From a bacterium (lineage in GTDB: Bacteria > Electryoneota > RPQS01), in contig JAHIZR010000316.1 of the NCBI GenBank assembly GCA_018814465.1, forward strand, positions 1-8,120: 8,120 bases of DNA, written 5' to 3'. The notes beneath the pieces are model-generated. The model was not told the origin of the DNA and made no database searches. It saw only the letters and a list, made by a program, of their open reading frames with translations. The position numbers and the translations under genes were made by a program. Each line of letters starts with the position of its first letter. The first letter of the stretch is position 1. Below are positions 1 through 6,280 of the stretch, in pieces.

Positions 1-28
1 GTTGCTGATTGAAAAGGGTGCAACAATA

Positions 29-58
29 ATAAAATAAAAAGACACGAATTATCGTGTC
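29..58 (-). terminator. Intrinsic terminator on the minus strand
   Basis: GACACGA (41-47) and TCGTGTC (52-58) form a perfect 7-bp stem around a 4-base ATTA loop. Read on the minus strand, the stem is followed directly by TTTTTATTTTATTATT (plus-strand A-rich run at about 25-40), the classic intrinsic terminator layout. The T tract exists only on the minus side. It most likely ends transcription from the secreted-protein gene that stops at 394, which would give a 3' untranslated region of about 340 bases. It could instead end another transcript that starts inside the intergenic region. Confidence 0.8.
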
Positions 59-111
59 CACAGTGTCATCTTCAGATATTTATACCGCCGCATCGCCAAT
101 TCTCCAGGCTT

Positions 112-178
112 GTCATCCTGAGCCGCGCAACCTAAGAGTGCTTTTTAATATCCAAGAACGTGCGCGGCGAAGGATCTC
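112..178. repeat. GTCATYCT palindrome, copy 1 (GA/GA type)
   Basis: Two-part stem: ATCCT (115-119) pairs with AGGAT (171-175), then GA (120-121) faces GA (169-170), then GCCGCGCA (122-129) pairs perfectly with TGCGCGGC (161-168). The loop is about 31 bases. The flanks GTC and CTC are shared with three other elements in the window. The GA/GA step between stems could form a tandem sheared mismatch in RNA. From memory, it resembles the dispersed intergenic palindromes of the type GTCATTCTGAGCGAAGCG seen in many bacterial genomes. It lies downstream of a gene end. Confidence 0.7.
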
Positions 179-262
179 AGCCCCCTTGCCGGACTTACTT
201 TCTTCACCGCACCGCACCATTCACTACGTTCAGGGCAAGCCGTGCGCGGCTACCGATTACGT

Positions 263-313
263 GTCATTCTGAAGGTTTTTGATCTTCCGTTCCTCAACAA
301 CCTGAAGAATCAC
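263..313. repeat. GTCATYCT palindrome, copy 2 (GA/GA type)
   Basis: ATTCT (266-270) pairs with AGAAT (306-310), GA (271-272) faces GA (304-305), and AGGTT (273-277) pairs with AACCT (299-303), with a 21-base loop. The architecture matches the copy at 112-178, but both stems have different bases on both arms (outer ATCCT/AGGAT there, ATTCT/AGAAT here). Pairing is therefore kept while sequence changes. The flanks GTC and CAC fit the family pattern. Confidence 0.6.
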
Positions 314-393
314 TAAAAGTTGCCTTTCTTTTCTCCGTTTCATCCCTCATCCTACTGCCCTTAGTGCGGTGTTGGCTGCTTGCAGCCGACCCG

Positions 394-2403
394 CTATTTC
401 AACAACACCATCTTCTTCGTCTGCATATAATCCCCCGCCCGTAGCCTCGCAAAATAAATCCCCGACGGCAATCCCACTCCATCAAACACGACCTCGTGAC
501 TCCCGGCCGTCACTGCCCCATCAATCAACGTCTCAACTTGTCTCCCCGTCACATCGAACACATTCAAAGTCACCATCCCCGGATGAGTTAGGTCAAAGGA
601 GATTGTAGTCGTTGGATTGAAGGGATTGGGGTAGGTATAGAAAGTGAATTCGCGTGGGATTGCATTCTCGAAATCGTCAACTGGCACATAAATTTCAAAT
701 GTGAGTATTCTATCTGTATAGAAATATCGGCACCCGCTTGAGACAGTTGCAAGTAAATATTCGGACCAGGTCAAACCGGCGAGAACATACTCATGCGGTT
801 GATCGTCATTGTAAGCCGTAATACTACTCAGAAGATTTACGCCCGATCTATCATAACTTGACGCAACTACGCAGTAAATTTCATACGAATCTATGTTTTG
901 CTCGCCATTAACAGTAATAGTTATATCGACACTTTCCATGGAGCCGTTAAGCTCGCCTCTAAAATCGAGCCCTTCGACAAGACCATTGTTCACGGCAATT
1001 GCAGATGTCCGGCATCCCGCCGACCATGTAAGGCTGCAAGGATGTGCTGGATGGGTTATCCAGAATGTATCGGCCGTTCCTTCAGTAAGCGGTATTCCCG
1101 CCGTAAAGATTATAGAATCTCCGTCATTGCCGTCTCCATTCGCCAAAGCCGTCCATTGATTGGGATTGCTTTCATTCTGATACCAGCCTGTTGCGCCGGC
1201 AGGAATATCAGTGAATACCAATTGAGATATTGATCCGTTTTGATGAATTAATCTATATCCACCCAACTCAGGACTCGACGAGATTTCAACAATTTCCGCA
1301 GCATCAGCCGCCGCCGTGCAAAATCCTTGAACACAGTTGATCTGATGTTCATCCGGAAATATCCGGAATTTATCTAAAATCGCAACTTTATTATCCGCAT
1401 TGACTTCGACATCTATCAGCTTGCTCGGAAAGCTTGAGTCGAGAGTCTGTTGCCACACAACATCTCCGTCCACATCAAGTCTCACTAAATTGATGCCGAA
1501 ATTTATAGGATAAATATTCTTTGCTATGAGGGCGCCATCTCCCAAGGGAATTATTAAATACCTGTATAGCCAAGGATCTACTGAAGCCTGCGAAAGAGAA
1601 TATGATCGAAACCAATTCTCGTTTCCAAGTCGATCAAATGATTCAACACAGAAATAGGTTCCATAAGGAGATACTATTTCGTGAAATGTTCCGAGAACGT
1701 AAATATCACCATCAGGCTCCGAACAAATATCAAGTGCTTTGTAGATGCGGTGTCGTGTGTGTGCTGACTGTCTTGTCCTAATTATTGTTCCATTTGCTCT
1801 GCACCAAATCGTCTCTAAGTAATCGTCAGGATAGGTAGTTTTGCAAAAGACAAATTGCCCATATCCAATTGCTGCCAGCGCAGGTGCAAATCCGGTCATA
1901 TCCATCCAGTACTCATAATATGTTCGAAGCCATGAACTTGCACTATCTTCCGGCGCTGTGCATTTGATGGCAGATAATCCATAGTATGAAACGGCTGCGA
2001 CAAAATGCTCCTGCTGCGTCTCAACAATATCAAAGACAGCACTTGCAGTATTCATATTCCTAGTCCATAGAATTTCACCGTCCGCACCAATACGCGTGAA
2101 TCTGGTCCTTACAATATGAACAGGATAATGTTCAACGCCCGCCATACAGTATCCCCCATTTTCTGCTGTACAAATACGTTCAGGGTTGAAGTCGGGATAG
2201 TCGAACGTTGAATTTACCTCGCCGGCGCTGTTTATCTTTTCAACTCGTACGCCACTGTTGTTCGACCTTGACAAAACAACAAAACCATCACCGTCTGGAG
2301 CAATATCCAGCAATGTATTTCCGTATTCTTTTGTCCAAGCTACCGGTAATTGACCAGATGCGTAATCCACGCAAATCACGAAAAGCAGAATTAACCAAAA
2401 CAT
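394..2403 (-). CDS. Secreted beta-propeller-like protein with type IX sorting domain
   Basis: A 669-residue secreted protein of unknown substrate. Residues 1-17 are a signal peptide (hydrophobic WLILLFVICV core, likely cleavage after YASG before Q18). Residues about 25-350 hold seven repeats about 50 residues apart (cores near 38, 82, 132, 181, 231, 289 and 336), with blade-like patterns such as DGDIYVLG and GADGEILW. This suggests a seven-bladed propeller. Residues about 355-585 are an unrecognised, Cys-containing beta-rich region. Residues 591-669 are a type IX (Por) secretion sorting domain of TIGR04183 type: it begins YPNPFNPTTTISF, contains LPSGIYFARL, and ends KKMVLLK. In known systems this tail directs outer-membrane export and is then removed. 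The body-coding DNA looks more AT-rich than the sorting-domain part. The ATG has only a weak GGGG upstream; a good promoter lies at 2448-2476. Sorting domain certain; function unknown. Confidence 0.9.
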   Translation of the reverse strand: MFWLILLFVICVDYASGQLPVAWTKEYGNTLLDIAPDGDGFVVLSRSNNSGVRVEKINSAGEVNSTFDYPDFNPERICTAENGGYCMAGVEHYPVHIVRTRFTRIGADGEILWTRNMNTASAVFDIVETQQEHFVAAVSYYGLSAIKCTAPEDSASSWLRTYYEYWMDMTGFAPALAAIGYGQFVFCKTTYPDDYLETIWCRANGTIIRTRQSAHTRHRIYKALDICSEPDGDIYVLGTFHEIVSPYGTYFCVESFDRLGNENWFRSYSLSQASVDPWLYRYLIIPLGDGALIAKNIYPINFGINLVRLDVDGDVVWQQTLDSSFPSKLIDVEVNADNKVAILDKFRIFPDEHQINCVQGFCTAAADAAEIVEISSSPELGGYRLIHQNGSISQLVFTDIPAGATGWYQNESNPNQWTALANGDGNDGDSIIFTAGIPLTEGTADTFWITHPAHPCSLTWSAGCRTSAIAVNNGLVEGLDFRGELNGSMESVDITITVNGEQNIDSYEIYCVVASSYDRSGVNLLSSITAYNDDQPHEYVLAGLTWSEYLLATVSSGCRYFYTDRILTFEIYVPVDDFENAIPREFTFYTYPNPFNPTTTISFDLTHPGMVTLNVFDVTGRQVETLIDGAVTAGSHEVVFDGVGLPSGIYFARLRAGDYMQTKKMVLLK

Positions 2404-2417
2404 AACAAACCCCAGAT

Positions 2418-2446
2418 TTGTGATTATGATTGTTTTTGCGTATATA
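2418..2446 (+). promoter_or_regulatory. Possible promoter for the MFS exporter
   Basis: TTGTGA (2418-2423), a 17-base spacer and TATATA (2441-2446) give a loose sigma-70-like match (4 of 6 in each box). It overlaps the TATATATA tract used by the opposite-strand promoter, so the two divergent genes would compete for or share the site. Transcription would start near 2453, about 40 bases before the TTG start. The match is weak; another site in this 90-base gap is possible. Confidence 0.3.
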
Positions 2447-2447
2447 T

Positions 2448-2476
2448 AAGGTAGTCTCAGTTTCCTGTAAAGTCAA
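2448..2476 (-). promoter_or_regulatory. Promoter for the 394-2403 secreted protein
   Basis: On the minus strand TTGACT (2476-2471) is followed by a 17-base spacer and TACCTT (2453-2448), running on into ATATATA. The downstream element fits the TAnnTT core of Bacteroidota-type promoters. It is closely matched by the promoter of the other sorted protein at 6373-6401: both read TTGACWTT, then 12 bases, then GACTAYYTTATA. The transcript would start near 2441, leaving a leader of about 38 bases. Confidence 0.6.
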
Positions 2477-2493
2477 GCACTTACGACCATAAA

Positions 2494-3699
2494 TTGAAAC
2501 AAGTCTTCCAGGCATTTTCGCACCGCAACTACCGCCTCTACTGGTACGGCTTCACCTTGTCGCTCATGGGGACGTGGATGCAGCAGCTTGCGCAGGGCTG
2601 GCTGGTGTGGCGGCTGACCGAATCCACGCTCTGGCTGGGGATCATCGGAGCCATGCCGCAGCTACCCTCGCTTTTGCTTGGCTCCATCGGCGGAGTGCTG
2701 GTGGATCGCACGCATAAGCGGAAGGTTCTGTTCATCACACAGACGGGAATCGCCCTGACTGCGCTCGCGCTGGCTTATCTGACCATCACCGAGCAGGTCA
2801 CGCCGATGCACATTCTCGTGATTTCCGCGATTGCCGGAGTGTTCATGGCGGTCGACGCTCCGGCGCGGCTTTCCTTTGTGTCCGATTTGGTGGGCGAGGA
2901 AGATATCGGCAACGCGGTCGCGCTGAATTCCTCGACCTTCAATGCCACCCGGCTGGTCGGTCCCGCTGTCGCGGGAATCATCATCCCCTTTGTTGGAGAG
3001 GGGATGTGTTTCCTGATCAATGCTGTCACTTTTGGAGCTATGATTATCGGACTGTCCCTGATGCGCAACCTGCCCGGTCCCTCCGCCGACAGCCGCGAGC
3101 CGATCTTCAAACAACTGCGCGACGCTTATTGTTTTGTCAAAGCCGCTCCGGTGCAGCGCGTGCTGATCCGCAATGTGATTGTCTTTGCCGCTTTCGGATT
3201 TTCCTACATGACTCTGATGCCCGCTTTCGCCGACGCAATTCTGAATGTCGGCGTGCGCGGCTTAGGCTGGATGATGGGGTCCATCGGCATCGGCGCGCTC
3301 ATCGGCGGACTCTGGCAGGCATCGCTGCCGAAAGGAACCAAACGTGGTCCCATCGTTATGCTGGGCATGGCCGGCATGGGATGCGGTCTGCTGGTGTTCT
3401 CGCTCTCGCCGTGGTTTACGCTTTCGATCTTGGCTTTGGGTTTCTTAGGCTTCTCCGGCATCTCGATGCTTGCCTCCACGAATACATTATTGCAAACACT
3501 GACTCCTGATCATCTGCGGGGACGAGTGCTCGGCTTCTATACAAGCGCTTTCTTGGGATTCCTGCCCTTTGGAAGCTTTGCGATTGGAGCAGTGGCGGAG
3601 CATCTCGGAGCACCGGTGACGCTGGCCATCTCTGCCGTAATCTGCATTGCGGTCGCGCTCTATACTATTTTCCACTATCACCGCCTGAGAGTGGTTTAA
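2494..3699 (+). CDS. MFS_3-family efflux transporter
   Basis: A 401-residue inner-membrane transporter of the major facilitator superfamily, in the MFS_3 / EntS-like branch (PF05977), which exports small molecules using the proton gradient. The N-terminus FSHRNYRLYWYG leads into the first helix. The motif-A loop between helices 2 and 3 is GGVLVDRTHKRK (residues 66-77, Asp71 and the basic cluster intact). The family stretch from D121-A-P to GPAVAG (about 121-161) includes NAVALNSSTFN. About 12 hydrophobic segments fit the length. The start is TTG: an in-frame stop at 2452-2454 leaves no ATG upstream, and the next ATG (residue 25) would remove most of helix 1. No Shine-Dalgarno is clear. EntS exports enterobactin, but no siderophore genes are present here, so the substrate is unknown. 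It probably shares a transcript with the DarT-like gene 85 bases downstream. Confidence 0.9.
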   Translation: MKQVFQAFSHRNYRLYWYGFTLSLMGTWMQQLAQGWLVWRLTESTLWLGIIGAMPQLPSLLLGSIGGVLVDRTHKRKVLFITQTGIALTALALAYLTITEQVTPMHILVISAIAGVFMAVDAPARLSFVSDLVGEEDIGNAVALNSSTFNATRLVGPAVAGIIIPFVGEGMCFLINAVTFGAMIIGLSLMRNLPGPSADSREPIFKQLRDAYCFVKAAPVQRVLIRNVIVFAAFGFSYMTLMPAFADAILNVGVRGLGWMMGSIGIGALIGGLWQASLPKGTKRGPIVMLGMAGMGCGLLVFSLSPWFTLSILALGFLGFSGISMLASTNTLLQTLTPDHLRGRVLGFYTSAFLGFLPFGSFAIGAVAEHLGAPVTLAISAVICIAVALYTIFHYHRLRVV

Positions 3700-3707
3700 G
3701 CTCAGTC

Positions 3708-3758
3708 GTCATTCTGGACACCCACTGTAGTCTTCGGAAGTGGGGCGTCCAGAATCTC
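3708..3758. repeat. GTCATYCT palindrome, copy 3 (UUCG tetraloop type)
   Basis: ATTCTGGAC (3711-3719) pairs perfectly with GTCCAGAAT (3747-3755). Inside it, CCCACT (3721-3726) pairs with AGTGGG (3739-3744). Then comes a GTAG bulge, two pairs (TC 3731-3732 with GA 3737-3738) and a TTCG loop (3733-3736), forming a C(UUCG)G tetraloop in RNA. The flanks GTC and CTC match the family. It begins 8 bases after the MFS stop codon and sits between two co-directional genes, so it could shape mRNA stability or differential expression. No T tract follows, so it is not a standard terminator. Confidence 0.8.
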
Positions 3759-3784
3759 ATCTTGCGTAAAACTGATTTGAATCC

Positions 3785-4450
3785 ATGTTATTCGGTAAGT
3801 CTTCGGTTCATCGTGAGCTCCGCCGCCGCAAGATCTCTCTGCTCCTGCACAGCACGCATCTCTATACCAATCTTCCCGCCATCCTGAAAGACGGCTGTTT
3901 GCGCTCGGCGGGATCATTAAAGAAGCAAAATGCTATTCAGGCAAAACGCTTTCTGCATGATCCTGTCCGTTACGAGAAGTACGCCGTCGGTCTGGATTAC
4001 ATTAACTGCTCGTTAAGCGAACCGAACTTCGAGCTGCTCTATAAACGCTCCGGCAGCGGCTGGGAAAGCGCATGGCTGCATCTGGAACTGAACACGGATT
4101 TGCTGCAGCGGGATTCGACTCGGTTCTGCGCAGTCTCGGCAGCCCGAGACAAAGGAAAGCATGTCAAGAGTGGTATGGAAGGATTCAAGCTGATGTTTGC
4201 CGATGAGGTGGACGGCTATTCCCGCGAGAGTATCAGCAAAGAACTTCCCACGTCTCCGCAAGCGGAAGTCATGCTTAAAGGTGACCTGCCGCTGAACGAA
4301 ATCCGGGCTTTGCATGTCTTCAACTCCGCAATAGCCGATGAAGTCTCGCGACTATGCGAACTTCATGGACGTGAGATTCCTATCCGCATCAGCCCACACC
4401 TGTTCATCTGGCCGTCCAGACTAATCAATAAAAAAGGCGACTCGTTTTGA
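3785..4450 (+). CDS. DarT/DUF4433-like DNA ADP-ribosyltransferase
   Basis: A 221-residue cytoplasmic protein that resembles DarT, which uses NAD to ADP-ribosylate thymidine in single-stranded DNA and is toxic unless reversed by the DarG macrodomain. Recognised blocks in DarT order: an NAD-binding LHSTHLYTNLPAILKDGCL (residues 21-39, His22); a LHLELNTDLL strand (98-107); FCAVSAARDKG (114-124), matching the NAA/SNA block; QAEVMLKGDLPLNEI (159-173), with Glu161 at the catalytic Glu position; and a C-terminal DEVSRL...IRISPHLF segment (185-207). Length is normal for the family. Unusually, the DarT arginine motif (FYFxPRSPMLY type) appears as INCSLSEPNFELLY (73-86), without the Arg. No macrodomain partner lies beside it: an MFS exporter is upstream and a convergent surface-protein gene downstream. 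No strong Shine-Dalgarno is seen before the ATG. Family assignment is from remembered motifs; activity and target are inferred. Confidence 0.72.
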   Translation: MLFGKSSVHRELRRRKISLLLHSTHLYTNLPAILKDGCLRSAGSLKKQNAIQAKRFLHDPVRYEKYAVGLDYINCSLSEPNFELLYKRSGSGWESAWLHLELNTDLLQRDSTRFCAVSAARDKGKHVKSGMEGFKLMFADEVDGYSRESISKELPTSPQAEVMLKGDLPLNEIRALHVFNSAIADEVSRLCELHGREIPIRISPHLFIWPSRLINKKGDSF

Positions 4451-4460
4451 GCCGCCTTTT
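4432..4460. terminator. Bidirectional intrinsic terminator
   Basis: AAAAGGCG (4432-4439) and CGCCTTTT (4453-4460) pair, as do CTC (4441-4443) and GAG (4449-4451), with one A/C mismatch between them and a GTTTT loop. The plus strand ends in TTTTCTATT and the minus strand in TTTTTTATT, so it can end transcripts from both sides. It serves the DarT-like gene, whose TGA stop (4448-4450) lies inside the hairpin, and can catch read-through from the convergent gene ending at 4646. Confidence 0.8.
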
Positions 4461-4489
4461 CTATTATCTGCAAAACATACCATTATCTT

Positions 4490-4540
4490 GTCATTCCGGA
4501 AACACGCTGTAGTCTGCGGAAGCGAGTTATCCGGAATCCC
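4490..4540. repeat. GTCATYCT palindrome, copy 4 (UGCG tetraloop type)
   Basis: ATTCCGGA (4493-4500) pairs with TCCGGAAT (4530-4537). AAC (4501-4503) pairs with GTT (4526-4528), A faces A, and CGCT (4505-4508) pairs with AGCG (4521-4524). Then come the same GTAG bulge as in the copy at 3708-3758, TC/GA pairs and a TGCG loop (4515-4518), again a C(UNCG)G tetraloop. The 12-base apical segment differs from the other copy at one position only, the N of UNCG, while the stems differ in a compensated way. It lies between two convergent genes. Confidence 0.8.
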
Positions 4541-4645
4541 GATAAAGACTGCCACCCGCCGAGCATGGATTAAGCGCCGAACGTCCTCCAAACCTGCGAA
4601 CCCCAAAAGGGCGCGGTTCCCTGCCGGAATCTCTCAACCCAACAC

Positions 4646-6253
4646 TCACTTAATCAGCACCAGCTTCTTCGTCACGTGGTTCAGGTCGCCCGCCACATTT
4701 GCAAAATAAATTCCGCTGGGCAAATCCTCCGCATCGAACAGTATTCTATGCGCTCCTTCACTCATCATCCCGCTATATAACCGCTCGATAAGTTGTCCCC
4801 GCACATTATAAATATCCACTGTCGTCCGCCCGGCGCCAGGAAGTTCGATCAGCAGATTCGTAATTGAATTGAAGGGATTCGGATAGGCGGAGATGATTTG
4901 GAATTCGCTGACTTGGGGACGGGATATCGTTTCAGAATCAAGTCTCGGCCCTAGCGATCCGTCCGGATTGATATGATAGAAGATCACCCCCGGACTACTA
5001 TGCACAATCCCGATAAGCCCGTTGTTTTCCGCAGCAATGAAGTTTTCACCCCAGTTGCCGTACTGTACATCCACAGCGAGGGTTGAATCCGGCCAGGATA
5101 ATGTTAAATCAGGATTGAAACGATTGAACGAAATGGAGATCGAATCGAACGATGAGCTATGGGAAATCCACTTATATCCACCACCCTCACCATCGGCAAT
5201 GTCAATCCATCCTCCCGATTGGTTTGAAGCGATAACGGTTCCGTTCTCGTTGTAACGATATACTTCAGAGGGTCCGGGGGCTGTATATCTATTGTTAAAA
5301 AAACCGCCAAGCTCGTCCGGAACGAAACGCGTGTAACCACTTAGACTTCCAAGATATTCTTCTGCGATCCTGATTCCCTGCTCTCCCCATAGTTGATTGC
5401 CGGCAGTATCAACTAAATGTACATAGTGCCAGAATTCGTCTGAGGTGAGAAGTGAGTCTCCTGGAAGCAGTAGATGTCCAGGTTCAAGAAGGTATTCCCA
5501 TGCGACTTCAACTCCATCTCGACATAGTAGTCTATTCTCTTCCCACTGTTGTATACCATTTTGATCGAAGCGAATGCCCCATGTTCCCGTATTGGGGTAT
5601 ATTCGATAAGTGAGAAAAATTCCGCCATACCCATCTGGAGACATCCGCCCACTTAAAGGCAATCCCGGCCAATCATGGGAAAGTTCTCCGCTTGCAGACA
5701 AGTGATTGTAGAATTGGGGCCATGGAGGTTCGATTGTCTGCATCAGAATGAAATGAATACCGCCTTGACCGTCACTTTCTACGCCACCGATCAAGCGATA
5801 GTCAGGATCATCAAATACGATGCGTTCGAATCCGGTAAAACCTAGTGTGTCAAATTTCGTGAAGAAGTTTCCTGCGATGGTGCCATCCATACGAATACGT
5901 CGATCACAGGCAATTACGGTTCCGGGCGGTTCTGAAGCAACCATTCTCAATCCGGTTCCATGTGTTCCATAATCCGATTCGGTTGCCAGAAGCAATCCCG
6001 GCCATTCCGGCGGCGTCCCCGCAAACGTGAACTCCCCGTCGGCATTGATATGTCCGACGCGCTGCCAGCTCGGAAATGCGTAGCTACCCACACAGAAGAA
6101 GGCGCCACCAAAGCCATCGGTAACCATATGCCCTTCGCGCAAGTCACCCCAATGATACGTTGGATTCTGAGGATCGGTATCCCAGGCAGCGTATCCCTGT
6201 AGCACTGCAAATAATAGAAGGAAAACGGTTGGCGCTCTCACGATATCTTTCAT
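4646..6253 (-). CDS. Secreted DGxGG-repeat protein with type IX sorting domain
   Basis: A 535-residue secreted protein. The chosen ATG at 6253 gives a clean signal peptide: MKDIVRAP, then a TVFLLLFAVL core and likely cleavage at QGYA before AWD. The frame stays open to a GTG at 6307, but that would put 18 non-signal residues in front. The body carries D-x-x-G-G turns at 46-50 (DGFGG), 161-165 (DGQGG), 207-211 (DGYGG), 313-317 (DELGG) and 354-358 (DGEGG). Their spacing fits units of about 50 residues, suggesting a propeller. Residues 457-535 are a Por sorting domain: YPNPFNSITNLLIEL, then VDIYNVRGQLIERL, LPSGIYFANV, and a KKLVLIK end. It is the same length (79 residues) as in the 394-2403 protein, but the bodies look only generally alike. 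The substrate is unknown. Promoter and leader hairpin lie at 6281-6401. Confidence 0.88.
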   Translation of the reverse strand: MKDIVRAPTVFLLLFAVLQGYAAWDTDPQNPTYHWGDLREGHMVTDGFGGAFFCVGSYAFPSWQRVGHINADGEFTFAGTPPEWPGLLLATESDYGTHGTGLRMVASEPPGTVIACDRRIRMDGTIAGNFFTKFDTLGFTGFERIVFDDPDYRLIGGVESDGQGGIHFILMQTIEPPWPQFYNHLSASGELSHDWPGLPLSGRMSPDGYGGIFLTYRIYPNTGTWGIRFDQNGIQQWEENRLLCRDGVEVAWEYLLEPGHLLLPGDSLLTSDEFWHYVHLVDTAGNQLWGEQGIRIAEEYLGSLSGYTRFVPDELGGFFNNRYTAPGPSEVYRYNENGTVIASNQSGGWIDIADGEGGGYKWISHSSSFDSISISFNRFNPDLTLSWPDSTLAVDVQYGNWGENFIAAENNGLIGIVHSSPGVIFYHINPDGSLGPRLDSETISRPQVSEFQIISAYPNPFNSITNLLIELPGAGRTTVDIYNVRGQLIERLYSGMMSEGAHRILFDAEDLPSGIYFANVAGDLNHVTKKLVLIK

Positions 6254-6280
6254 AAGTATTGTTTGCACTTCACCACAACA

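Larger units (their letters stand above)
1..393. other. Non-coding region with a terminator and two palindromes
   Basis: No convincing gene lies here. The open frame at 54-272 (plus) is a translation of repeat sequence, with no family resemblance. The region holds a minus-strand intrinsic terminator (29-58) and two GTCATYCT palindromes (112-178 and 263-313). It also holds small extra inverted repeats: CTTGCC at 185-190 with GGCAAG at 234-239, and the 10-mer CGTGCGCGGC repeated directly at 159-168 and 241-250. It is the downstream side of the minus-strand gene whose stop codon is at 394-396, so it is probably that gene's 3' untranslated region as far as the terminator. From about 314 to 393 only one short hairpin just after the stop codon is visible. 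Confidence 0.7.

Noticed and set aside
54..272. Plus-strand open frame of 72 codons
   Set aside because: It is a translation across palindromic repeats; the protein has no recognisable motif, and its sequence (CHPEPR...) is typical of repeat read-through.
374..387. GGCTGC/GCAGCC hairpin right after the stop codon at 394 as a terminator
   Set aside because: The loop is only two bases at full pairing and no T tract follows on the minus strand; the terminator at 29-58 is much better.
1170..1183. TTCATTCTGAT inside the first secreted-protein gene as another palindrome copy
   Set aside because: It is within coding sequence and has no matching right arm nearby.
2662..3509. Long open frames on both strands overlapping the MFS gene
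   Set aside because: They are shadows of a GC-rich coding region; the products are low-complexity and carry no family motifs, while the MFS frame carries clear ones.
2494..3699. Naming the MFS gene entS
   Set aside because: The family branch fits, but there are no siderophore genes and MFS_3 members have many substrates.
4421..4606. Minus-strand open frame of 61 codons
   Set aside because: It crosses the terminator and the UGCG-type palindrome; the product is repeat-derived with no family resemblance.
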